Assembly (NCBI RefSeq): GCF_000236035.1
Contig: NZ_JH393257.1
Location: forward strand, 1,488,392 to 1,552,391
Length of the DNA stretch: 64,000 nt
Reading direction: 5' to 3'
DNA from: Vreelandella boliviensis LC1
GTDB lineage: Bacteria; Pseudomonadota; Gammaproteobacteria; Pseudomonadales; Halomonadaceae
Both the position numbers and the translations under genes were made by a program. Numbering within the stretch: position 1 is the stretch's first letter; every line of letters begins with the position of its first letter. Shown one piece after another: positions 25,790-33,808 of the stretch. The notes beneath the pieces are model-generated. The model saw nothing but the letters and a program-made list of their open reading frames with translations. It was not told the DNA's origin and made no database searches.

Positions 25790-26560
25790 ATGACGAAACA
25801 TAACCCGTTAATTGAACGGCTCGCGCCGTGGATCGCGGTGGTGGCACTGGTCATTATCTGGGAAGTCACGGTGCGAGTGTTTGACGTACCCAGCTTTATC
25901 TTCCCCAGCGCCTTAGAGACCGCCCAGGCGCTGGTGACCTATTCAGGGCCCATCGCCATGCACTCCTGGCAAACCTTCTGGACCACGCTGATTGGTTTTG
26001 GCCTGGGCGTTGCCGTGGGGCTGGTGTTGGGCTTTATTATCGGCTCGTCGCGCTTTCTGTATAACGCCTGCTACCCGCTGCTGGTGGGCTTTAACGCTAT
26101 CCCCAAGGTCGCTTTCGTGCCGATTTTAGTGGTCTGGTTTGGGATTGGCTCGGTGCCGGCGATTCTCACCGCCTTTTTGATCTGCTTTTTCCCGATTGTG
26201 GTCAACGTGGCTACCGGTTTGGCCACGCTGGAGCCCGAAATGGAAGACGTACTGCGAGTGCTGGGGGCGCGGCGTATGGATGTGCTGCTGAAAGTCGGCC
26301 TGCCGCGCTCGCTGCCCTACTTCTTTGCTTCACTGAAGGTCGCCATTACCCTGGCGTTTGTAGGCACAGTCGTGTCAGAAACCGTCGCTTCGAACCAGGG
26401 CATTGGCTACCTGATGATGAGCGCTGGTTCGCAAATGCGCATGGGGCTGGTATTTGCCGGGTTGCTGGTGATCAGCGCCATGGCCATGGTGATGTACGAG
26501 CTGTTTGCCCAGTTGGAAAAGCGTATGACCGGCTGGGCGCACCGGGGTCAGAATCGCTAA
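25790..26560 (+). CDS. ABC transporter permease (SsuC/TauC-like)
   Basis: 256 aa with six membrane segments. The coupling-helix region (EMEDVLRVLGARRMDVLLKVGLP, described here by its EAA-loop pattern) contacts the ATPase. SFIFPSALETAQALV near the N-terminus is typical of the taurine/nitrate permease family. Last gene of a three-gene operon; the ATG at 25790 follows the ATPase stop by 11 bp. Confidence 0.92.
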   Translation: MTKHNPLIERLAPWIAVVALVIIWEVTVRVFDVPSFIFPSALETAQALVTYSGPIAMHSWQTFWTTLIGFGLGVAVGLVLGFIIGSSRFLYNACYPLLVGFNAIPKVAFVPILVVWFGIGSVPAILTAFLICFFPIVVNVATGLATLEPEMEDVLRVLGARRMDVLLKVGLPRSLPYFFASLKVAITLAFVGTVVSETVASNQGIGYLMMSAGSQMRMGLVFAGLLVISAMAMVMYELFAQLEKRMTGWAHRGQNR

Positions 26561-26573
26561 GCCAGTATTGGGC

Positions 26574-27320
26574 TTACCAACGATAGAGCAGCGAGGCGCT
26601 GGTGGTACTGTCGGTGCGCGCGCTGGTGTCATCGGGTGGCTGGGAGTTGTGCTTAAGTTCGTGGGATAAGCGCAGCGACAGCTTCGCGTTAAGACGGGCG
26701 GTAAGCGCCGTTAGCGAACGGGAAGTGGTGTTCTGGTCGGTATACTCCACCGACATTTCCTGCTGAATATCGGCGTAGTCGGAGAACCCCCAGCGATAAT
26801 CCAGCGCGGTGTAGGTCACCATCAAGCGTTCATCATCGTACTCGCGCAGCCGGTCGTGACGATAGCCGGGGCCCGCTTCTAACGATAGGGTGTGGGTGTC
26901 GTTCTCCAGAATCTGGCGCCCGTAACCCCCAATCGCTGACAGTTGCTGATCATAACCGGCAAAACGATCCTTCTCCCAGCGGGCAAAGCCAAATAGATAG
27001 TGTGGGCCGTCTAGCTCATAGCGCTCGCGTCCAGAGATCAGGTACTGCTCGGCGCTGGTTTCGTTTTCTTTACTCACCGTGCGCACTTCACCACGCAGCG
27101 AATAGGTGAATTTACCGGTTAGCCATGTCAGCAGCGTTTTACCAATCAGCGTTTGGCTATTGGTATTGCCCGAAAGGTGGGTAAAGCCCAGCTCGGCGTC
27201 GCCACTGAACACCGGCGCATCTTCCAGGGGAGGTGGTGGGGCGTAAAACGGGCTGGCATAGGCAGCGTTTAACCACAGTGGCCAGCAGGCCAGTACAATA
27301 ATCCATCTAACGATTGCCAC
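26574..27320 (-). CDS. DUF481 family outer-membrane-type protein (YdiY-like)
   Basis: 248 aa from a GTG at 27320 preceded by AAGGAGGG. A signal peptide ends after AAYAS. The rest has alternating beta-strand character with the DUF481 landmarks GDAELGFTHLSGNTNSQTL and LEAGPGYRHDRL, and ends in aromatic W (SLLYRW), consistent with an outer-membrane beta barrel. Function is unknown; E. coli YdiY is acid-inducible. It converges with the ABC operon, 13 bp between stops. Confidence 0.82.
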   Translation of the reverse strand: MAIVRWIIVLACWPLWLNAAYASPFYAPPPPLEDAPVFSGDAELGFTHLSGNTNSQTLIGKTLLTWLTGKFTYSLRGEVRTVSKENETSAEQYLISGRERYELDGPHYLFGFARWEKDRFAGYDQQLSAIGGYGRQILENDTHTLSLEAGPGYRHDRLREYDDERLMVTYTALDYRWGFSDYADIQQEMSVEYTDQNTTSRSLTALTARLNAKLSLRLSHELKHNSQPPDDTSARTDSTTSASLLYRW

Positions 27321-27443
27321 TACATCCCTCCTTGGTTTAGGCCGAGGACTATTATATCAGCGAACGATGACAGGAGTGATGGCAATTAACGTCGTTTGCT
27401 GGCGCGTGCCATAATGGTGCGGTCACGCATTTTGAGTCTACCT

Positions 27444-29198
27444 ATGAGTGTTTCTCGCCCCCGAACATTAGCCGATCTGCAGCGCTGGCGTCGCACCCGC
27501 GCAAGGCGCAGTTGGTATAAGCGCAGCTTTCGCCTGCAGGTGATGCTGTTGGTCGGGCTGCTATTAGCGGGCATGCTACTGGCACAGGGCACCTATCTCA
27601 ATCACCGCAAGGCGGAAATTATTAGCCAGCAGATGGGCGAACGAGCGCTGGCGGTGGCCAAAACGGTGGCCTCGATGCCGCAAATTATTAATGCCTTTGC
27701 GATCCCCGACCCCGCGTTCATTATTCAGCCCCTCGCAGAGCGAATTCGCCATGAAACCGGTGCTCGCTACGTCGTTGTGGGCAATGCCCGAAGTATTCGC
27801 TACTCCCACCCGGTGCCGGAGCGGATAGGTAAGCCAATGGTAGGCGGCGATAATGATCAGGCGCTGATTCATGGCCAGTTTTATGTCTCCGAAGCGACCG
27901 GTTCACTGGGCACCGCCATTCGTGGCAAAGCGCCTATATGGGACGAAGAAGGCAATATCATTGGCCTGGTGTCTGTCGGTTTTATGATGGATCGAGTGGC
28001 CATGGACGTGGCGCGCCATAACAGCTTTGGCTGGGCGCTGGTCGCACTAATGATTACGCTGGGCTTTGCTGGCGCCTACTGGCTATCACAGCACCTTAAA
28101 AAGGTCATTTTAGGCCTTGAACCCTACGAAATTGCCCGCTTGGCCATGGAGAAAGAAGCCATTTTGCAGTCGATCCACGAAGGCATTCTGGCGGTTAATC
28201 GTGAAGGCCATATTACCCTGGTCAACCAACAGGCGCGGCGCTTTCTCAACTTAGACGATGAGCATGTGCTGTTGGGGCAGCCCATTCGTGAGGTGGTGCC
28301 TAATTCGCGGCTACTGGAGGTGCTCAGGCGCGGCGAGCAAGAGTTCGACCAGGAGATGTGGCTGGGCGATCACCCGGTGGTGGTCAACCGCGTGCCGATT
28401 CTGCACGAGGGAGAAATTGAGGGTGCGGTGGCGACTTTCCGCAGCCGTCGCGAGATCGTTGATCTATCCCAGGCGCTAACTCAGGCCAGCCGCGACGTGG
28501 ATATGCTGCGCGCACAGGCCCACGAGTTTTCCAATAAGCTCTACACCATCTCAGGGCTGCTGCAGTTAGAGCGTATTGAGGAAGCCTTGGCGCTGATCCA
28601 CCAGGAAACCGAACGCGCTCAGGCGCAAATGAACTTCTTAATGCGCAATGTAGCCGATGCCGTGCTTAGCGGCACGCTACTGGGTAAACTAACCCGTGCG
28701 CGGGAGCTGGGCGTGGCGCTGGAAATTGATGAGCAAAGCTCGCTCTCTTGCCCGCTAACGCCCACCGGGCAAGAGGTAATGATGGGCGTGGTGGGTAACC
28801 TGCTGGACAACGCCTGCCATGCCGCGCTGAATGGGCCGAGCAAAGAGCCCAACGTTCGCCTGTTTTTCACCGATTTGGGCGAGCAGCTGTTGATCGAAGT
28901 GGAGGACAACGGGCCTGGAGTGCCCGCCCAATTTGCCGAGTCGATTTTCCAGGAAGGCTTCTCGACCAAAGCTGGCAAGCACCAGGGTATCGGCCTGGCG
29001 CTGGTGGCCAGGCTTTGCCGCCAGCACGGCGGCGCTGTGACCCTAGAGGAGAGTGAGCTAGGCGGGGCGTGCTTTATCGCGGTACTCGACCGTTCGATCT
29101 GCGCGCAGCCAGACCAGCAGCAGTCCCAACAACGCTATCAACATCGCTCTCAACAACAATTCCAAAGCAGTACCAAAAACAGTGACTACGACGGCTAG
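27444..29198 (+). CDS. CitA/DcuS-type sensor histidine kinase
   Basis: 584 aa from the ATG at 27444; the ribosome site is weak and an in-frame ATG lies further upstream, so the start is uncertain. One membrane segment (about residues 36-54), a periplasmic CitA-like PAS/Cache domain (about 60-180; GARYVVVGNARSIRYSHP), a second membrane helix, a cytoplasmic PAS domain, then a phosphoacceptor box QAHEFSNKLYTISGLLQLE and an HATPase (NLLDNACHAAL; DNGPGVP; GIGLALVARL). The Gln-rich C-terminal tail is unusual. By family it senses citrate or another di/tricarboxylate and pairs with the response regulator 11 bp downstream. Confidence 0.9.
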   Translation: MSVSRPRTLADLQRWRRTRARRSWYKRSFRLQVMLLVGLLLAGMLLAQGTYLNHRKAEIISQQMGERALAVAKTVASMPQIINAFAIPDPAFIIQPLAERIRHETGARYVVVGNARSIRYSHPVPERIGKPMVGGDNDQALIHGQFYVSEATGSLGTAIRGKAPIWDEEGNIIGLVSVGFMMDRVAMDVARHNSFGWALVALMITLGFAGAYWLSQHLKKVILGLEPYEIARLAMEKEAILQSIHEGILAVNREGHITLVNQQARRFLNLDDEHVLLGQPIREVVPNSRLLEVLRRGEQEFDQEMWLGDHPVVVNRVPILHEGEIEGAVATFRSRREIVDLSQALTQASRDVDMLRAQAHEFSNKLYTISGLLQLERIEEALALIHQETERAQAQMNFLMRNVADAVLSGTLLGKLTRARELGVALEIDEQSSLSCPLTPTGQEVMMGVVGNLLDNACHAALNGPSKEPNVRLFFTDLGEQLLIEVEDNGPGVPAQFAESIFQEGFSTKAGKHQGIGLALVARLCRQHGGAVTLEESELGGACFIAVLDRSICAQPDQQQSQQRYQHRSQQQFQSSTKNSDYDG

Positions 29199-29209
29199 GG
29201 AGGCAGGCA

Positions 29210-29953
29210 ATGTCTGATGGGCAGTACGGTATTTTGGTCGTTGAAGACGATTTTCGCATTGCCGATATTCACAGGGCCTTTATTGAACAGAGCGATGGCT
29301 TTTATGTGGTGGGCATGGCGCGCAACGGCAGTGAAGCCAAGGCCATCATGGCCGAGCAGGCTGCCAGCATTCAGTTGATTCTGCTCGACGCCTACCTCCC
29401 CGATGTTGAAGGATTGGAGCTGCTATGGGCGATTCGCCGCGACTATGTGCATGTGGATATCGTCATGGTCACCGCCGCACGGGAAGTGGAAACCATCAGC
29501 GAGGCGCTGCGTGGCGGGGTGTTCGACTACCTGATCAAGCCCATTGAAGCCACCCGAATGACGCAAATGCTGACCCGCTTTCGGCGCGAGCGTGAAGCCT
29601 TGGCCAACCGGGCCGAGATGAACCAAGACGAGCTGGATTCTGTGCTGGCGCGCATGCAGCCCGGCGAGTCGTCGCGGGCTAAAAACGCCGCTCAGTCTCA
29701 AGCCCTGCCCAAGGGAATAGATCGGCTGACGTTGCGTCGGGTGATTGACGCCCTGGCAGACGCCCCGGACTCCCTCACCGCCATGCAGATGGCGCGCACC
29801 ATGGGCGCCAGCCGCTCTACCGCGCGCCGCTATTTAGAATTTTTAGTCGCCGAGCAGGCAGTCAGTGCCGAGCTGGGCTATGGTGATGTAGGGCGCCCCG
29901 AGCGTCGCTATCGGCTGTTGGAGGCGGCACACGAGTGGCTTGACGCTTTATGA
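29210..29953 (+). CDS. CitB/DcuR-type response regulator
   Basis: 247 aa. The receiver domain (residues 5-125) has the acidic pair VVEDDFRIADIHRAF, the phosphorylation Asp in LILLDAYLPDVEGLELL and the conserved Lys in DYLIKPIEATRM. A C-terminal helix-turn-helix (TAMQMARTMGASRSTARRYLEFLV) binds DNA. With the upstream kinase it most likely activates the tctCBA operon that starts about 190 bp downstream. Confidence 0.92.
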   Translation: MSDGQYGILVVEDDFRIADIHRAFIEQSDGFYVVGMARNGSEAKAIMAEQAASIQLILLDAYLPDVEGLELLWAIRRDYVHVDIVMVTAAREVETISEALRGGVFDYLIKPIEATRMTQMLTRFRREREALANRAEMNQDELDSVLARMQPGESSRAKNAAQSQALPKGIDRLTLRRVIDALADAPDSLTAMQMARTMGASRSTARRYLEFLVAEQAVSAELGYGDVGRPERRYRLLEAAHEWLDAL

Positions 29954-29999
29954 ATGCATGCTGTAACCAAATCGGCGTGAACAAAATAAACAAAATGCC

Positions 30000-30024
30000 C
30001 ATAAAGAACTTTTTGTCTTTTATG
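30000..30024. promoter_or_regulatory. A/T-rich inverted repeat in the tctC promoter region
   Basis: CATAAAGAAC and GTCTTTTATG (30000-30009 and 30015-30024) form an imperfect inverted repeat around TTTTT. It is the best candidate operator for the adjacent CitB-like regulator, whose family binds A/T-rich sites. Confidence 0.4.
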
Positions 30025-30144
30025 CGCACAAGCTTGTCGGCCAGGGGCATGGTCTTCTAACGTTCGCGACGTGCAGTCTCACAATAAGAAGCGCTACATA
30101 GCAACACCATCACACAACAACACTGATACGTGGAGAACGCCATC

Positions 30145-31143
30145 ATGACATCGCTTACCCTCAAGCGTTTATCGCTATTTGCTCTGCCCCTGGCTGCTGT
30201 TGCCGGACTGAACTCAGCCGCACAGGCGCAAGAGTGGACCCCAAGCCGCTCCATCGAATTCGTTGCACCGGCTAACCCCGGCGGCGGTTGGGATACCCTT
30301 GTTCGAACCGTATCGCGGGTTATTCAGCAAGAAGGGCTGGCTGACGAAAGCTTTGCTGCCATCAATGTCCCCGGCGGCGGCGGCGCCGTAGCCTGGGCGC
30401 AAATTGCGCGTGATAGCGGTAACCCGCATAAGCTGTTCGCCACCAGCCCGCCAATTATTCTGGTGCCGTTAGCGGGTGCTTCACGTTACGACCATACTGA
30501 TTTTACACCTATCGCGCGCCTGATTACTGACTACTCCATCATTCTGGTACCGACAGATTCTGAGTACCAAACGCTCAGCGACCTTTTTGACGCTCTGAAA
30601 GACAATCCTGGGTTAAGTGTAGGTGGCGGTAGCGCGCCAGGCTCTATGGATCATATTTCTCTGGCAGGGCTGGCTGATGCTGCAGGTCTTGAAGCATCCA
30701 GTGTGAACTATATTCCTTTTTCGGGTGGCGGTGATGCCATGACCAACCTGATGGGAGGGCATATTGAAGCCGTGGTGACCGGTGCCGGTGAAGCGGTAGG
30801 TCAACTGGGAGAAGGCAGCCAAATCCGTGCGTTAGGCGTATCAGCTCCTGAGCGACTAGGTGGCGGGCTTGCCGATGTGCCAACTTACCAGGAGCAGGAT
30901 ATCGACTATACGTTTGATATCTGGCGCGGCGTAATGGGTGCTCCCGATATGCCTGCAGAAGCCGTGGCTTACTACCAGGATCTGTTCGTTGAAATGCAAG
31001 AGACGGATGGCTGGCAGCAAGCACGCGATCAGTTAGGTTGGATCGACGCCTATCAAGACAGTGAAGAATTTGGTGCCTTCCTGGATCAGCAGCAAGAGCA
31101 GTTCAGCGACGTGTTGAGCGAGCTTGGCCTACTGCGCCAGTAA
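30145..31143 (+). CDS. tctC: Tripartite tricarboxylate transporter binding protein
   Basis: 332 aa from the ATG at 30145 (MTSLTLKRL), with GGAG 9 bp upstream; an in-frame GTG at 30130 overlaps that ribosome site. Signal peptide to about residue 29 (AQAQE). The fold begins IEFVAPANPGGGWDTLVRTV, the hallmark of TctC-type (Bug) receptors, and has NVPGGGGAVAWAQIA. It binds citrate or a related carboxylate in the periplasm and delivers it to TctAB. Confidence 0.92.
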   Translation: MTSLTLKRLSLFALPLAAVAGLNSAAQAQEWTPSRSIEFVAPANPGGGWDTLVRTVSRVIQQEGLADESFAAINVPGGGGAVAWAQIARDSGNPHKLFATSPPIILVPLAGASRYDHTDFTPIARLITDYSIILVPTDSEYQTLSDLFDALKDNPGLSVGGGSAPGSMDHISLAGLADAAGLEASSVNYIPFSGGGDAMTNLMGGHIEAVVTGAGEAVGQLGEGSQIRALGVSAPERLGGGLADVPTYQEQDIDYTFDIWRGVMGAPDMPAEAVAYYQDLFVEMQETDGWQQARDQLGWIDAYQDSEEFGAFLDQQQEQFSDVLSELGLLRQ

Positions 31144-31159
31144 CCCTACTCCTGTATAA

Positions 31160-31183
31160 CCCAGCCGCCCAAGTGCGGCTGGG
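31160..31183 (+). other. Hairpin in the tctC-tctB gap
   Basis: CCCAGCCGC (31160-31168) pairs with GCGGCTGGG (31175-31183), followed by GCTTCCTG but no T-run. It probably protects the tctC mRNA or causes partial termination, allowing more receptor than membrane subunits. The 10-mer CTGGTTGTTA is duplicated just downstream, near 31201 and 31228. Confidence 0.55.
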
Positions 31184-31291
31184 GCTTCCTGTCGTTAACC
31201 GCTGGTTGTTAGCTACTAGTCTTTAAAACTGGTTGTTAAGAACAAGTTTGTTAATCGCTGGAGGCGTGTTGGCTCCTTCGGAGAGACTCCT

Positions 31292-31774
31292 ATGACTCGT
31301 TTAAATACCAATCAGTGGTTAGCACTGGTATTTGCGGTATTGGCCGTTGGCTATATCGCGATGGCGTGGCAAATCCCTACTTTCCCCCTGCCACGACCGG
31401 TCGATTCTGACCTCTTTCCTAAAGTATTAGGCTTCGCGCTACTGATCCTGTCGGTGTTTCTGTTTTTCGAGAAGCCTACTCCGATAGCCGGTGCCGATGA
31501 GATAGATCAAGAAGCCACCCAAGGCCCAATGCTGCTTACGCCATGGGCGCGGGTCATCGTGACCTCGCTAGCGATTGCCGCCTATGCTTTTTTGCTGGTA
31601 CCTCTGGGCTTTGTGCTCGCCTCAACGCTACTCTGCGTTGGTCTGACGGCCTACTACGGTTATCGCCGCCATGGGGTCAACCTCGCTACATCGCTGGGGG
31701 TAGTGCTGGCGCTCTACCTGACCATGACGCGGGTGATGGATGTTTACCTACCCACTGGCGTGCTGCCTTTCTAA
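31292..31774 (+). CDS. tctB: Tripartite tricarboxylate transporter small membrane subunit
   Basis: 160 aa with four hydrophobic segments and the TctB pattern (LFPKVLGFALLILSVFLFFEKP after the first helix). It associates with TctA in the inner membrane. The ATG at 31292 has GGAG upstream, in a 148-bp gap after tctC. Confidence 0.9.
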   Translation: MTRLNTNQWLALVFAVLAVGYIAMAWQIPTFPLPRPVDSDLFPKVLGFALLILSVFLFFEKPTPIAGADEIDQEATQGPMLLTPWARVIVTSLAIAAYAFLLVPLGFVLASTLLCVGLTAYYGYRRHGVNLATSLGVVLALYLTMTRVMDVYLPTGVLPF

Positions 31775-31828
31775 ACAAAGTAGTGTTAGCAGGTCTTTCC
31801 GCTAGCAGTTCTTAAGAGAGTAATTCCC

Positions 31829-33331
31829 ATGGATGCCTTCAATAATTTGATGTACGGCTTTGGCATCGCGCTTGAGCCAATCAATATTGCCTACGTATTT
31901 GCCGGCGTATTTGCTGGCACCATCATCGGTATGCTGCCGGGCCTGGGGCCTATCAGTGCACTTGCCTTGATGATTCCTATCACCTTTGCCATGGAGCCCT
32001 CGTCGGGCTTGATCCTGATGGCAGGGGTTTACTACGGCGCCATCTTCGGTGGATCCACTTCGTCGATTTTGCTCAACGCCCCCGGCGTGGCGGGCACTGT
32101 GGCGACCTCTTTTGATGGCTACCCGATGGCTAAAAAAGGTCAGGCGGGTAAAGCGCTGGCGATTGCCGCCTACGCTTCCTTTATCGGTGGTACCATTTCC
32201 GTTATTTTCTTAATGCTGATCGCTCCGCTGCTGTCGAAAGTGGCCGTGAGCTTTGGCCCTTCTGAGTACTTCGCCTTAATGGTGCTGGGCTTGACCGCTG
32301 TCGTTTCGCTCTCGGATAAGTCACTGGTTAAAGGGCTAATTGCCGCCGTGGTGGGGGTGATTATTTCTATTATCGGTATCGACATGCAGACCGGTACTGA
32401 GCGCTTTACCTTCGGTTCGGTGCAGTTGCTTGATGGCATCGACTTCCTGGTCGTGGCCCTGGGTATTTTCGCCCTTGCCGAGGTCTTTTACATGTTGCTG
32501 CGCGGCGGCGGTGGCAAAGAGGCGCCCCGCAATGCGATTGGCTCGCTGAAATTGACACGTAGCGAACTGAAAGAAATCGCTGGCCCTATTGGTCGTAGTT
32601 CGATATTGGGGTTTTTTACCGGCGTGCTGCCGGGTGCAGGCGCTACCATCGGCTCGTTTCTGGGCTACAGCATGGAGAAGCGCATTGCCAAAGATGGCGA
32701 TACGTTTGGGCAGGGTAATATCAAAGGCGTGGCCGCGCCGGAAGCAGCCAACAACGCTGCCTGCACTGGCTCCTTTGTGCCACTGCTGACGCTGGGTGTG
32801 CCGGGCTCGGGCACCACCGCTGTTCTGCTTGGCGCGTTGCTTGTCATGGGCGTTAACCCGGGCCCGATGATGCTTGCAGAGCGCCCAGACGTGTTTTGGG
32901 GCGTGGTTGCCAGTATGTATATCGGCAATATCTTCCTGTTGGCACTTAACCTGCCGCTGATTCCCTATATCGCCAAAATTCTCGACATGCCTCGCCCGTT
33001 GCTGCTGTCGCTGATACTGATCTTCTGCATGATCGGCGTCTACGGTATGAGCTTCAGCGTATTTGACCTGCTGCTGCTGCTTGGCTTTGGCTTGGTCGGC
33101 CTGGGCATGCGCCTGTTTGGGTTTCCCGCAGCGCCGCTGATTCTAGCGCTGATTCTCGGCAACATCATGGAAGAGTCCATGCGCCGAGCGCTGCAGATAT
33201 CAGGGGGTGACTGGATGACCTTTATCGACAAGCCAATCGCTCTTGGCCTGCTGGTGGTTGCTCTGTTGTCGCTCGGCCTACCGTTACTGAAAAAACGTCG
33301 TAAGAAAATTCCACCCGACGTGGCTATTTAA
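31829..33331 (+). CDS. tctA: Tripartite tricarboxylate transporter large membrane subunit
   Basis: 500 aa, about 11-12 membrane segments. The TctA duplicated motifs are plain: GTIIGMLPGLGPISALALMIP in the first half and GFFTGVLPGAGATIGSFLGY in the second, plus YYGAIFGGSTSSILLNAPG and GVPGSGTTAVLLGALLVMG. It forms the cation-coupled translocation channel. The ATG at 31829 follows tctB by 54 bp and a strong terminator follows. Confidence 0.95.
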   Translation: MDAFNNLMYGFGIALEPINIAYVFAGVFAGTIIGMLPGLGPISALALMIPITFAMEPSSGLILMAGVYYGAIFGGSTSSILLNAPGVAGTVATSFDGYPMAKKGQAGKALAIAAYASFIGGTISVIFLMLIAPLLSKVAVSFGPSEYFALMVLGLTAVVSLSDKSLVKGLIAAVVGVIISIIGIDMQTGTERFTFGSVQLLDGIDFLVVALGIFALAEVFYMLLRGGGGKEAPRNAIGSLKLTRSELKEIAGPIGRSSILGFFTGVLPGAGATIGSFLGYSMEKRIAKDGDTFGQGNIKGVAAPEAANNAACTGSFVPLLTLGVPGSGTTAVLLGALLVMGVNPGPMMLAERPDVFWGVVASMYIGNIFLLALNLPLIPYIAKILDMPRPLLLSLILIFCMIGVYGMSFSVFDLLLLLGFGLVGLGMRLFGFPAAPLILALILGNIMEESMRRALQISGGDWMTFIDKPIALGLLVVALLSLGLPLLKKRRKKIPPDVAI

Positions 33332-33357
33332 TGCCGCCATTTAAAGGGTGAATAGCG

Positions 33358-33389
33358 AGGAGTCTTGGTGATACCAAGGCTCCTTTTTT
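33358..33389 (+). terminator. Terminator of the tct operon
   Basis: GGAGTCTTGGT (33359-33369) and ACCAAGGCTCC (33373-33383) form a stem with one G-U pair, followed by T6. Confidence 0.9.
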
Positions 33390-33487
33390 ATTTACCTCTT
33401 TTCATCGACTTTTTTAACTGATGATAAAGAGTGTATTTGTAACTATTAGGTGAGTATTACGTTACCAGTCTGTGTTCAAAAAGCCCG

Positions 33488-33504
33488 TGTGCTTAATTGG
33501 TGCG
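33488..33504 (+). promoter_or_regulatory. NtrC-like site cluster upstream of urtA
   Basis: TGTGC-N6-GGTGC at 33488-33503 resembles the NtrC dimer site TGCAC-N6-GGTGC in its right half. Further TTGGTGCA half-sites lie near 33516 and 33561. All are 80-160 bp upstream of the -24 element, a usual enhancer distance. The region 33390-33808 holds no gene. Confidence 0.5.
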
Positions 33505-33642
33505 CTGTATCTTGTTGGTGCATTGAGAGCGTGCTTAGGCAGCGGTGTTGCGCTTTATTTTGGTGCATGCGGGGAATGTTGAAATTTTAAGGTGATTATT
33601 AAGTGGCTGATTAAATAGCTATAAGGCCACTTTGTGCCAATC

Positions 33643-33658
33643 TGGCGCACCCCTTGCA
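33643..33658 (+). promoter_or_regulatory. Sigma-54 promoter of the urt operon
   Basis: TGGCGCACCCCTTGCA has the invariant GG (33644-33645) and GC (33656-33657) 10 bp apart and the TTGCA -12 box. Transcription should start near 33668, where a 16-bp triplicate repeat begins. Confidence 0.8.
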
Positions 33659-33667
33659 GGTGTTAAT

Positions 33668-33715
33668 GGCTAGTAAACGTATTGGCTAGTGGACGTATTG
33701 GCTAGTGGACGTATT
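33668..33715. repeat. Three tandem 16-bp repeats in the urtA leader
   Basis: GGCTAGTAAACGTATT, then two identical copies of GGCTAGTGGACGTATT (33668-33683, 33684-33699, 33700-33715). They begin at the predicted +1 and therefore lie in the 5' untranslated region. Confidence 0.9.
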
Positions 33716-33808
33716 GGGGGAGCTAACACCACAACCCCAAGTGCGAAGCCAATCATCAAGCCTCGGTCATAACAAACCCCAGCCATAAGGGGTGCAAGGA
33801 GATTAACA

